A stretch of 64,000 nucleotides of DNA from Axinella damicornis (Eukaryota > Porifera > Demospongiae > Axinellida > Axinellidae). The notes beneath the pieces are model-generated. The model did not search any database. It was not told the DNA's origin and worked only from the letters and a program-made list of their open reading frames with translations. The stretch lies in contig OZ007514.1 in NCBI GenBank assembly GCA_963931865.1, positions 992,001 through 1,056,000 on the forward strand, read 5' to 3'. This document shows, in pieces, positions 46,701-57,179 of this stretch (positions are counted from its first letter, which is position 1; each line of letters begins with the position of its first letter). Made by a program: the position numbers and the translations under genes.

Positions 46701-49108
46701 CCAGGAGGGAACTAGCAGCCAGGACGGAACTAGCATCCTGGACGGAACTACAGTCAGGACTTAACTAGAAGCCAGGACGGAACTAGCAGCCAGGTCGGAA
46801 CTAGCAGCCAGGTCGGAACTAGCAGCCAGGACGGAACTAGCAGGCAAGACGGAACTAGCAGCCAGGACGGAACTAGCAGCCAGGACGGAACTAGCAGCCA
46901 GGACGGAACTAGCAGCCAGGACGGAACTAGCAGCCAAGACGGAACTAGCAGCCAGGACGGAACTAGCAGCCAGGACGTAACTAGCAGCAAAGACGGAACT
47001 AGCAGCCTGGTCGGAACTAGCAGCCAGGACGGAACTATCAGCCAGGACGGAACTAGCAGCCAGGGCGGAACTAACAGCCACGACGGAACTAGCAGCCAAG
47101 ACGGAACTAGCAGCCAGGACGGAACTAGCAGCCAGGACGGAACTAGCAGCCAGGACGGAACTAGCAGCCAGGACGGAACTAGCAGCCAGGACGGAACTAG
47201 CAGCCAGGACGGAACTAGCAGCCAGGACGGAACTAGCAGCCAGGACGGAACTAGCAGCCAGGACAGGACTAGCAGCCTAGACGGAACTAGCAGCCAGGAC
47301 GGTACTAGCAGCCAGGACGGAACTAGCAGCCAGGACGGAACTAGCAGCCAATACGGAACTAGCAGCCAGGACGGAACTAGCAGCCAGGACGGAACTAGCA
47401 GCCAGGCCGGAACTAGCAGCCAGGACGGAACTAGCAGCCAAGACGGAACTAGCAGCCAGGTCGGAACTAGCAGCCAGGACGGAACTAGCATCCAGGACGG
47501 AACTAGCAGCCAGGACGGAACTAGCAGCCAGGACGGAACTAGCAGCCAGGACGGAACTAGCAGCCAGGTCGGAACTAGCAGCCAGGACGGAACTAGCATC
47601 CAGGACGGAACTAGCAGCCAGGACGGAACTAGCAGCCAGGACGGAACTAGCAGCCAGGACGGAACTAGCAGCAAGGACGGAACTAGCAGCCAGGACGGAA
47701 CTTGCAGCCAGGAGGGAACTAGCAGCCAGGAGGGAACTAGCAGCCAGGACGGAACTAGCATCCTGGACGGAACTACAGTCAGGACTTAACTAGAAGCCAG
47801 GACGGAACTAGCAGCCAGGTCGGAACTAGCAGCCAGGTCGGAACTAGCAGCCAGGACGGAACTAGCAGGAAAGACGGAACTAGCAGCCAGGACGGAACTA
47901 GCAGCCAGGACGGAACTAGCAGCCAAGACGGAACTAGCAGCCAGGACGGAACTAGCAGCCAGGACGTAACTAGCAGCAAAGACGGAACTAGCAGCCAAGT
48001 CGGAACTAGCAGCCAGGACGGAACTATCAGCCAGGACGGAACTAGCAGCCAGGGCGGAACTAACAGCCAGGACCGAACTAGCAGCCAAGACGGAACTAGC
48101 AGCCAGGTCGGAACTAGCAGCCAGGACGGAACTAGCATCCAGGACGGAACTAGCAGCCAGGACGGAACTAGCAGCCAGGACGGACCTAGCAGCCAAGACG
48201 GAACTAGCAGCCAGGTCGGAACTAGCAGCCAGGACGGAACTAGCATCCAGGACGGAACTAGCAGCCAGGACGGAACTAGCAGCCAGGACGGAACTAGCAG
48301 CCAGGACGGAACTAGCAGCAAGGACGGAACTAGCAGCCAGGACGGAACTAGCAGCCAGGACGGAACTAGCACCCAGGAGGGAACTAGCAGCCAGGACGGA
48401 ACTAGCATCCTGGACGGAACTACAGTCAGGACTTAACTAGAAGCCAGGACGGAACTAGCAGCCAGGTCGGAACTAGCAGCCAGGTCGGAACTAGCAGCCA
48501 GGACGGAACTAGCAGGCAAGACGGAACTAGCAGCCAGGACGGAACTAGCAGCCAGGACGGAACTAGCAGCCAGGACGGAACTAGCAGCCAGGACGGAACT
48601 AGCAGCCAAGACGGAACTAGCAGCCAGGACGGAACTAGCAGCCAGGACGTAACTAGCAGCAAAGACGGAACTAGCAGCCAAGTCGGAACTAGCAGCCAGG
48701 ACGGAACTATCAGCCAGGACGGAACTAGCAGCCAGGGCGGAACTAACAGCCAGGACCGAACTAGCAGCCAGGACGGAACTAGCAGCCAGGACGGAACTAG
48801 CAGCCAGAACGCATCTAGCAGCCAGGACGGAACTAGCAGCCAGGACGGAACTAGCAGCCAGGACGGAACTAGCAGCCAGGACGGAACTAGCAGCCAGGCC
48901 GGAACTAGCAGTCAGGCCGGAACTAGCAGCCAGGCCGGAACTTGCAGCCAGGCCGGAACTATAGCAGCCAGGCAGGAACTAGCAGCCAGGCCGGAACTAG
49001 CAGCTAGGCCGGAACTAGCAGCCAGGCCGGAACTAGCAGCCAGGCCGGAACTATAGCGGCCAGGCCGGAACTAGCAGCCAGGCCGGAACTAGCAGCCAGG
49101 CCGGAAAG
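28776..49108. repeat. 18-bp satellite array, about 20.3 kb, with higher-order repeats
   Basis: Unit ggaactagcagccaggac, about 1,130 copies without interruption. Variants change mainly the last three bases (ggac, ggcc, ggtc) or cag to ttc, atc or acc. Higher-order copies are visible: 29281-30300 is identical to 30361-31380 (period 1080 = 60 units); 414 bp (23 units) near 31507/31921; 1300 and 1048 bp near 36.2-39.1 kb; and 1461, 1605 and 1641 bp marked by actacagtcaggact at about 42043, 43504, 45109 and 46750, then shorter 1025 and 647 bp steps to about 47775 and 48422. Because 18 is a multiple of 3, two frames per strand stay open for thousands of bases (GTSSQD, ELAART; PSWLLV, VLAASS). I treat none as genes. 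Confidence 0.97.
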
Positions 49109-49290
49109 CAGAGGGCCCGTGCTAGATAAACTTCACAGTCAGTGTGTCTTTCTGCATCTGAATTCAGCTGCTTGAATATGCATGCCAGTGAGGGCCAGTT
49201 GTACTATAAGCTGTGGATAATGAATTATATAGTCTCAGCAACATACAAGGAATATTAACTAGACTACACTAGCTATAGGTAACCATTTCA

Positions 49291-50862
49291 CTACAGTATG
49301 CAGGAGACATTACTTTCAATGTGTGATGCTATACAGTGCCTCTCCTGGGAGTAGAGCACCCAGGAGTGTCTGTCCAGTGGAACTGGGCAGAGCCATCCTG
49401 CACTCATTGCAAAGGAACTATAGCCATGAACCATGATGTAGGCCCTTCCCAGCATGAAGAAATCCACCCAAAAGGATAAGTGTCTGTCATCCGACTCCAT
49501 CTCACTTCCGCAGTATGGGCCTGAGTTTGAGTCGTGGGTGGTTGCAGAATGTGGCTGTATTGCTAGGGTGGATGTTTTGATCCGATCTCCATACTTGTTT
49601 AGTGCCAGTTCCACTGTCATGTAACTGTCGGTTGCCAGGTAGATCGGAGCATTAGGGCTGAGGTGTTCTGTTGCAAGTTTCACAGAGTGTTCAAGTATAG
49701 CTTCCCATGATTTCGTATCAAAGAATAACTTCACGTGATTGAAAGTCCAGCGAGCACCCCAGCTCTCTTGAAAAGGAGTTCCAATGTATCCTGTTCGCAA
49801 GTGAATTGCTAAGTACTTGTTGTTGTGAAGGCCAAGAGATCTCTGAATCTGGTTGACCTGTGTAATCAATGCTGGATGAAATGTGAAGAGATAGTGTAGA
49901 ATGTGGTGGCTCAATTGAAACCAAGGCTTAGTGACTTCCACCCTACTCTTGTCAGGGACCTCCATTATGTGATCCAAACCAAATTTCTGACTTAAGAAGT
50001 GCCATAAAGTGAAGGTGAAGTCCAGAATTACACGGTGGTTTTCCGCATCTGATGTAAGGATGTCCAGTATCCCCAAACGATCAAAACCTTTACGTACCAA
50101 AGAGGTAGCTACTATTATTGAAGTATCCGATACAAACCAAGTCATAAGTTTGACACGGCCTGAAACTACAACGTTAGGCTTTGGACCAAACAGAACTCTT
50201 TCAAACTCTTCCCAGTCTTTCTTCTTCCAGCACTGCCAAATGATAGATGTTTTGTCGAATGTCGGTCTGGAGCAGTGATTTGGCTCTCCACATGATCGTA
50301 AGGTCTCAGTAATGGAAACCTTCCAATTGATCTGATTGGGCAGGAGATATCTATTTTTCCTAGTGAGTCCCTCGTCCCACTCGATGGTGAAAACTCTGTC
50401 TGACATCACTGCAAGAAGGAAGACGAACTCTATCCGGTGAAGTTGATCACCCATACCACTGCAGTACCCTTCACAACAGGAGAACGTCAGTGTTCGAATG
50501 TGTGCAGCAGCTGAATCACCTCTCCTTAAAATTTGCAGCTGTTGTCTATGGAAGTGCTTGTATTGCTCAAGTGCTGCAGTGAGCTTCTGCCACTCTACAC
50601 TACCATTGTATGGGTTGTCAGCAGTTTCTGAGCAAACCTTCAGTTCATTAGCAATGGTGTCTGTCTTGTGGTCTTGCAGCACTGGGATAACAGTATTGGA
50701 GAGTGAACGTTCTCTTGCAGTTCTCTGGTAGCTGTAGTGTGTGCTAGTAGCAGTCATTAACAGAAAGTCAGTCTGATAGAGATATACGAAAACAGAAACT
50801 GAAATCATAGTTGCTACTAAAAATAGCGTTCGGCGACTCTTGATACTCCTGATAATTATCAT
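49291..50862 (-). CDS. Fucosyltransferase-like type II membrane protein, copy A
   Basis: Single exon, 523 residues. A short basic N-terminus is followed by one membrane span (about 12-30, LFLVATMISVSVFVYLY), typical of Golgi glycosyltransferases. Conserved blocks: SGMGDQLHRIEF (~132-143), IHLRTGY (~351-357), IYLATDS (~405-411) and DFFMLGRAY...YSSFAMSAGW (~466-490). The GDQ block, HxRTG and the aTDS motif are what one sees in GT-B-fold fucosyltransferases of the O-fucosyl / alpha-1,2 / alpha-1,6 groups, which move fucose from GDP-fucose to glycans or proteins. The exact family and acceptor are not clear to me. The second copy lies 1.6 kb upstream on the same strand, with no introns in either. 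The alternative is another nucleotide-sugar transferase with the same fold. Confidence 0.75.
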   Translation of the reverse strand: MIIIRSIKSRRTLFLVATMISVSVFVYLYQTDFLLMTATSTHYSYQRTARERSLSNTVIPVLQDHKTDTIANELKVCSETADNPYNGSVEWQKLTAALEQYKHFHRQQLQILRRGDSAAAHIRTLTFSCCEGYCSGMGDQLHRIEFVFLLAVMSDRVFTIEWDEGLTRKNRYLLPNQINWKVSITETLRSCGEPNHCSRPTFDKTSIIWQCWKKKDWEEFERVLFGPKPNVVVSGRVKLMTWFVSDTSIIVATSLVRKGFDRLGILDILTSDAENHRVILDFTFTLWHFLSQKFGLDHIMEVPDKSRVEVTKPWFQLSHHILHYLFTFHPALITQVNQIQRSLGLHNNKYLAIHLRTGYIGTPFQESWGARWTFNHVKLFFDTKSWEAILEHSVKLATEHLSPNAPIYLATDSYMTVELALNKYGDRIKTSTLAIQPHSATTHDSNSGPYCGSEMESDDRHLSFWVDFFMLGRAYIMVHGYSSFAMSAGWLCPVPLDRHSWVLYSQERHCIASHIESNVSCIL

Positions 50863-52468
50863 GGCTAACTATGGCTTGAGAGCAAGGTTATTGCTGTGAG
50901 CTCAGGACCAGCGCAGTTCAGTAGGCGAATGAACAACCTGTATAAGGGAACACCCTGTAGCTATAGAGGAACTTTAGGACTGATGCCAGACATGCATGGC
51001 GATCCAATGTAGTATTGCATGTGGTAGCCTGCTTGTGGTAAAATTGATAATAATGTGGCATTCATGGTCAGTTTTATGGGAACATAAGTGTGGATAATAA
51101 TATTCAAGTGCATGCTGAGGTCCCTGTAGCCATGTAGTTCAGAATGAGAGGCTGCTCAAACTTGTGTAATAACCTACGTGCAAATAGCTAGCTAAGACCC
51201 AGATATAACTTATAGTACACAGCTACCATAGCCATGGTGGCAATTATAATATGAACTATGAACTTACAGCTTGCATGGCATAGGCATAGCTACACATGGA
51301 GTCATAGTGGTTCAATACAGTAGCTACGTATAGCCAAATGAAAGAATGGTATTGCACTTGTATAGCTAAACCACTGATATGGCAATTCACTACAGGAATC
51401 CCTAAAGATAATTTTGACTTGTGGGTACATGTATAAAACGTCCTTTATAGAAATAGAGGCTCTTTTTGGGGAATGAGTTTATGTCGTGCCAACTTACAAA
51501 GCGTGGTATCGATGGACTTGAGGAGAGAGAAACTTCATCGGCGTATAGAAAGCTGTGCTATAGCATGCATGCAAATCTGTTATCATGTTACAAACCATGT
51601 CACCATATTCACTGGTCTTACAGAACATTTTACGACGCTCAATTCATGCCAGACAAAAGAACAATAGAACAAACGAACGTTCACCAAGAACAAAGGCAGT
51701 AAGTGCTACTCCATCATCCTTCTAGTAGTTTCGGAATGAGACTGGAAGCACCCACTCTAGTCATCTGAGATGGAATGGGAAGCACTCTTATCTGGCTCAC
51801 AGCTGCAAGATTATGAAGTTTCCATTTGGTGCACTGGAGTCACTCATCCACACCCTAGCTGGGATGGACAGCGGGAGAAGGTTGTCATTGAAGATTTAGT
51901 CGATAGTTGCCGGTATAGGATTTCAGTTTCATTGGTTTGCCTGCATGAGCATTGATGGTTGTGGAGTCCAGATTGTGGCTGCAGCATGACTAAGGGTGCT
52001 CACATACTGGTATGGAGTGAAACCTGCAGTGCCAGTATCTACACAAGGAATACATATGGACAGGATCAAAAGGGTAGGGGCTTACCCATCTTGCACTGTG
52101 CCTTCCATTCTCTCCTGCATGGATAAGAAGTACTGCACCGTGAGCCAGAGCTACCATCTGACAGTTACTAACGTCTTGTTAGTGGCGAGCCTTAGAAGTC
52201 AGAACTAACTCGGACTCATTTGAAGGAATTAAGAGCTAATGTAAAACATACATGGACGGAACTGACAGACAGCAACAATGGTACAAAAGGGGTCCACACA
52301 GCAGGCTATGAATACAGGAAATGAATTATTGGAAAGTTGTGAAAAGGTGTGATGGAACTCTTCAATCCCTCATGATGGCAGCTGGCGATTCACACATTAA
52401 TGAATTGTCACATCGCAGTGTACTGGGAATATCACAAGAACATCTCTGCATGCTCGTCATTAATGCTG
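50863..52468. other. Spacer between the two fucosyltransferase-like genes
   Basis: No supported gene; the open frames at 51466-52208 lack recognisable domains and splice partners. The promoter of copy A should lie in the first few hundred bases. Confidence 0.4.
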
Positions 52469-54034
52469 TTACAATAAGCACGTGACATTGTTTACGATGT
52501 GTGATGCCATGCAGTGCTTTGTGTTGGAGTAGAGCACCCAAGAGTGTCTGTCCAGTGGAACTGGGCACAGCCATCCTGCACTCATTGCAAATGAGCTAAA
52601 CCCATGAACCATCATGTAGGCCCTTCCCAACATGAAGAAATCCACCCAAAAGGACAAGTGCCTGTCATCAGAATCCACCTCACTTCCGCAATATGACCCT
52701 GAGTTTGGTGTACTTTGGGAAGAGTGTGGTTGAATGGTCAGGTTGGATGTCCTAATGCGATCTCCATACGTACTTATTGCAAACTCCAATGCTTTATTAC
52801 TGTCGGTTGCCAGGTAGACCAGTGGACTTGGGCCAAGATTTTCTGCTGCAAGTGTCAGAGAATGTCTCAGTACAACTTTCCATGACTTTTCATCAATATA
52901 CATCTTTGAATTCTTATTCATCCAGCGACTAATAGCTTTCTCCTGAGAAGGACTACCTGCGTATCCTGTGCGTAGGTGAACTGCCAGGTACGCTTCGTTG
53001 TACAGACCAAGAGATTTCTGAATGCGGTTGACCTGTGCGATCAGCACTGGATGGAATTTGAAGAGGTAGTGTAGAATGTGGTGGCTCAAATAAAACCAAG
53101 ACTTAGAGATCTCTGCATGGTGTTTGTCGGGGATTTCCAATAACTGATCTAGACGAAATGTCTGGAACAAATTCTTCCACGGGTTGGGTGTGTACAAAAG
53201 CACTCGATTCTCACCACCTTCTCCAAAGATATCAGATAACCCAATATGATCAAACTCTTTTTGTATCAGTGATCCCTCTTGTATTGTACATGTGGAATTG
53301 TCTTTTGCAAACCAAATGTACGTGTTCATCGAAACCTCACCAGAAACCACGACATTGGGCTTTGTACCAAACAGAACTCTTTCAAAGTTTCCCCAATCTT
53401 TCCTTTTCCAGCCCTGCCACACCACAGAGGTTCGGCCAAACGTTACAGTACACTGCTCATCTTGTTTTCCACATGCTCTTGAGCTCTCGTTTGCAGAGAG
53501 CTTCCAGTTGATCATATTGGGCAGGAGATATCTGTTTTTCCTCGTGAGTCCCTCGTCCCACTCAATTCTGAAAACTCTCTTCGATATCACCGCAAGAAGG
53601 AGTACAAATTCCAACCGATTAAACTGGTCCCCCATGCCACTGCAGTAGTCCTGGCAGGAGAATGTCAGGGTGCGAACCTTTGCATCAGCCAAGTCACTGC
53701 TTCTTAAAATCTGTAGCTGCTTTTTGTGAAAGTGTTTGTATTGGTCAAGTATGGAGGTGAACTTCTGCCATCCTTCACTATCCTTGTAGGGGTTGTCAAC
53801 TGTCTCTGAACAGATGTTACTGCTTAACTCCTGGTCTGGCAAAATCGTAGTTGTGTTTAAATGTTCAACAGCTTTTGGGCAACTTTTTAGCCCAACAGAA
53901 ATACGAGTTGCTGGTAGAAACACTGTACGATAGAGTAACATGCATACAAGTAGTTGAATAATTGTCATTAGTAGCATCCACTGACATTTCACAGTCCTGA
54001 TCATCGCTAGCTGGCTACACCAGCTGATCCTCAA
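52469..54034 (-). CDS. Fucosyltransferase-like type II membrane protein, copy B
   Basis: Single exon, 521 residues, clearly paralogous to copy A over its whole length. A membrane span lies near residues 20-38 (LLMTIIQLLVCMLLY). The same blocks are present: SGMGDQFNRLEF, VHLRTGYAGSP, VYLATDS, DFFMLGRAY...FSSFAMSAGW. The C-termini are nearly identical (PVPLDRHSWVLYS). Divergence is greatest in the stem region (residues 40-100), as expected for Golgi enzymes. Both copies keep the putative catalytic and nucleotide-binding blocks, so both are probably active. Tandem duplication of an intronless gene suggests either retrotransposed ancestry followed by local duplication or an ancestrally intronless family. 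Confidence 0.75.
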   Translation of the reverse strand: MRISWCSQLAMIRTVKCQWMLLMTIIQLLVCMLLYRTVFLPATRISVGLKSCPKAVEHLNTTTILPDQELSSNICSETVDNPYKDSEGWQKFTSILDQYKHFHKKQLQILRSSDLADAKVRTLTFSCQDYCSGMGDQFNRLEFVLLLAVISKRVFRIEWDEGLTRKNRYLLPNMINWKLSANESSRACGKQDEQCTVTFGRTSVVWQGWKRKDWGNFERVLFGTKPNVVVSGEVSMNTYIWFAKDNSTCTIQEGSLIQKEFDHIGLSDIFGEGGENRVLLYTPNPWKNLFQTFRLDQLLEIPDKHHAEISKSWFYLSHHILHYLFKFHPVLIAQVNRIQKSLGLYNEAYLAVHLRTGYAGSPSQEKAISRWMNKNSKMYIDEKSWKVVLRHSLTLAAENLGPSPLVYLATDSNKALEFAISTYGDRIRTSNLTIQPHSSQSTPNSGSYCGSEVDSDDRHLSFWVDFFMLGRAYMMVHGFSSFAMSAGWLCPVPLDRHSWVLYSNTKHCMASHIVNNVTCLL

Positions 54035-55280
54035 AGCGAGCAGTCTATAGGCTGAGAGAAGAAACAGTAGTTCAATTAAGATTAAACATGCTGTATATTA
54101 CACCATATTTGGAGAAGAGGGGCTATACTTAAAATAATTTAGTATGAATCGCCACTATCTACATGTATTAGACTTCAATTTTAATAGCAGTAATGTTTGG
54201 GTATTAGTATGTTGTATATAACACCTTACGAGCTATAGTTTTTTTGTGAAGGTTTACTAGAAATAAAGGTGCAGAATTACTGCAGAAAGTCTTACTGAGT
54301 TTTCTGTCGATCCTAATTGTCAACTATACCTAGCCGAACTTCAGAAGATGTCTCCCTTGTTGTCAAGACAGTAGTGCTTGAACATTAACCACAATATCTG
54401 TCATAGCAAGAAAATTTAGCCGCACAATATGTTGACGATCTTACCCATAAACTTAATGATAATCTCTTCTTTGATGGCAATTTATATTTATACCAAAAGT
54501 AGCTATCTATAATTTATGTAGCCAATAATGTTCAAGCAATAAAATTAATGTTGATCTGCTAGCTTGTGTGACTGTGTGGTCAAGTCCCACCAGTTGCACC
54601 TAGGAAGGGTTTTTCTCCAGTTTCCTGGTTTCCCTTCCCAGGAAAGGGCTTCAAGTTGCCTCCTGCCAATCTGTAGTTTATATCATACTAACGTTTCCCA
54701 GACTCTGGGAAAACGTTATAAAGTATTTATACCCAGGGCATCTTTATTCGGTTGAACTGCCTTGTCTTAGTAAGTCTGTTCCACCCAAACTGGTTCATAC
54801 ACGGACGGACATGCTTGCCAAGCCTGGTGTTCTTGCTGTATTGATGATTGAATTGAATTGATATTACTGACTGACCCGGGTATGCAACATACAACAGCAA
54901 CAATGCAGTTTAATACACTGTACCCCTTGCTGCGCATGCGTGGGGTAATGACACGGCGGCTTTTACTTTGCAAATGCGTTTCACTGCTATAACGCCGCAC
55001 AGCCAGCTCAACGATGAAGCAACAGACGCGTTAACTCTCGAAATAATTATATAAATATGTTGACGCGCATGATCCTGGTAGCTAACGTTCTCCAGTTTGG
55101 AAATGCGAATTTGGAAGTGCACTGAAACAAAATGTGGAGTTTGAAATGGCCCTTCCCGGCCACCTCATAGTGTACGTATATGAGAAAAAAAAGTCAATCA
55201 CAATAAAGTATAATACATATACTCTAATCTCTGATATTCATCATGACAGTCTACAGTAGTCTCAAGACTAGTGGAAGTGT
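54035..55280. other. Upstream region of copy B, no gene seen
   Basis: AT-rich, with no supported coding region. A short self-complementary cluster (ttcccaggaaag, gactctgggaaa) sits near 54640-54710. Confidence 0.35.
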
Positions 55281-55283
55281 TCT

Positions 55284-55421
55284 GTGGTGAGACAGCAAGG
55301 GCCCCTCTTCTCGTGGCAGGGCTACCAACCAGTGATGCTCGACCAGGGCGTGCTTTGCCTTTGCCACGAATGCGCGCATGCATACAAAGTCAAGTCCAAT
55401 ATCCAGTCCAAAATCCAGTCC
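55284..55421 (+). repeat. Dispersed repeat ending in (aatccagtcc)n
   Basis: Near-identical to 59636-59790 (marks: cagcaagggcccctc, gcagggctaccaaccagtga, aagtcaagtccaatatccag). Both copies end in a run of ccagtcc units; a related ccagtcc run is at 11000-11035. The class is unknown. Confidence 0.7.
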
Positions 55422-55445
55422 TTAGGGTTAGGGTTAGGGTTAGGG
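55422..55445 (+). repeat. Interstitial telomere repeat, (TTAGGG)4
   Basis: Four exact TTAGGG units sit exactly between the ccagtcc repeat and the T-tract of a 5'-truncated TTAA element. TTAGGG is the usual metazoan telomere motif. Confidence 0.85.
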
Positions 55446-56076
55446 TTTTTTTTAAGTAAGGAGCTATTCTGGCTTATTGAATGTAGCGATGGGCTATCTG
55501 AGTGTGAATGGCTAGGTCGAGTGAGCAGAATGTTTGTTGGGCTACTGAAGTGGCCGAAGAACAGCCTGGAAAGTGAACAGCCTCCGACAGCTCCCTGGCC
55601 AAGGTACTCTAGAGAGTTGACCTTTCGGCATTACAGGCCCCGCCCATTTTCGTGTTAGGGCGAATTTGACTGGTTTGGTAGCTGGACTGGGCTGGTGAGA
55701 GGGAGTAGTAGTAGTCGGTTTTAGTTGGTGTGCGTGGAATTTTTTTTGAAAGCCTAGGGTAGCCAAACCTCTGTTTTTGAGGGCGGAAGTGAGTTTTGGG
55801 CTGTAGCCTGCAACTGAGGAGAGCAGGTGGTAAATCCATCCGTTGTTTTTTGGCCTGTTTTGTGTGTGTATTGATGATGGGGTCAGAGTGTGGGTGGGGC
55901 CTTGGAGAGGGTCCAAATTTTCAGTTTAGTAGAGGGCCTTAAAATTGAGTTTTAGGGCATTTTCAAGCAGAGGGAGCAGTTTGATGCAAAGTATTGCTGA
56001 AACTTGTGTACGCTTTGATGCTGCCCATTTATCCATCAACTTGGTTTCGGAGATCGCGGTACCCATGTTTCCTACC
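55446..56076. mobile_element. TTAA-flanked element, left end missing
   Basis: From the T-tract and taaggagctattctggctt onward it matches 60320-60931 almost base for base. The right end reads acccatgtttcctacc followed by TTAA. The left about 165 bp of the intact element are absent and replaced by the telomere repeats. Confidence 0.8.
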
Positions 56077-56440
56077 TTAACACACCGGTAGCCACCTCAA
56101 ACTTCCTAGCACAAGGGATGATGACACAGTACCAGGTAGTTAAAATAAAACATTCACACATGGCTGTGGTACAGGTAGTTAAGCCACCTCAAACTTCCTA
56201 GATTTACACAACATAAGGGATGATGACACAGTACCAGGTAGTTAAAATTAACTGAACTTATAATAAATACTATTACCTGTAGTATCATAATAGTATACTT
56301 TTCACACACAGCTAGCTAGAACGAGGCTACTTCAACAATAAAACATTCACACACCGTCTGTGGTACAGGTAGTTAAGCCACCTCAAACTTCCTAGGTTTA
56401 CACAGCACAAGGGATGATGACACAGTACCAGGTAGTCAAA
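56077..56440. repeat. Repeat family ccacctcaaacttcctag / accaggtagttaa
   Basis: Units of about 110-130 bp contain ccacctcaaacttcctag, gggatgatgacacagtacca, ggtagttaaaataaaacatt and ctgtggtacaggtagttaa. Other copies lie at 60040-60152, 60936-61475 and 63185-63475, and reversed at 58345-58560. Confidence 0.8.
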
Positions 56441-56880
56441 ATTAATTATAACTGAACTTTAGCTACTTATAATAAATACTAATACCTGTATCATAATAGT
56501 ATGGGTTCTATCTAGGATTTTGAGTTTGGGGGAGAAGATCCTGAGAATCATGGTAGGCGGGGACTGCAGCTGTATACGCCACAAATTTGTAAGGGGCATA
56601 CTCCCCCCCCCCCCCCCCCCCCCCCCACCGAAATTTTGGGGATTTTGAGCCTTAATTCTGAGAGTGGTTCTGAGGCACTCTGAGACAATTTTGAGGTCAT
56701 AGTATGGAAATGTCCAGTGTGTATGCATCTGACAATCACAATCATAGGATCATTTTATTTTTATATGGCATATTTGCTAGCCCATGGCCAAAACATGACA
56801 TAAGTGTGAGAACACACTCAAGTGGACACATTTCACAGTATAAAGCACACAGGTGTACATCCTATAGTTCATAGCTACTC
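56441..56880. repeat. Duplicated segment, matches about 63475-63870
   Basis: Shared marks are ataatagtatgggttctatc, aagatcctgagaatcatgg, gcagctgtatacgccacaa, a C homopolymer (about 30 here, 9 in the other copy) and caagtggacacatttcacag. Together with the preceding repeats it forms a duplicated block on both sides of the 57-62 kb region. Confidence 0.8.
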
Positions 56881-57179
56881 ATAAGGTTAAGTCAGTTTCA
56901 TAAGCTCTGCAATTCGTAAGTAGCCACTGAGACAATTACGAACACAAGAAAATGTTTGCATTGTAAAGAATCAAGAAATTCATGAGTCAAGCACCACACA
57001 TGTATAACTTGCAGTGAACAGAGGTCGGAGGTATGGTAAAGTACAAAGGTCGTACTTGTTCAGGAAGTAGTGATTGCTACAAAAGAACAGGCTGTCTACG
57101 GGTTAGCACTTCCAAGCTCAGTTTCTGCAGAAACACAGTTTCTACATTGCTAGTCTTAGACCGGATCGAGCAAATTACA

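Noticed and set aside
28741..49000. Very long open frames (up to 1,456 codons) on both strands in the 28.7-49 kb region
   Set aside because: They exist because the 18-bp unit is a multiple of three and two of three frames per strand lack stops. The frames overlap each other, switch at 3- or 4-nt indels, and show no codon-position bias.
28776..49108. CRISPR-like regular repeat
   Set aside because: The units are head-to-tail without unique spacers, and the genome is a spliced eukaryote.
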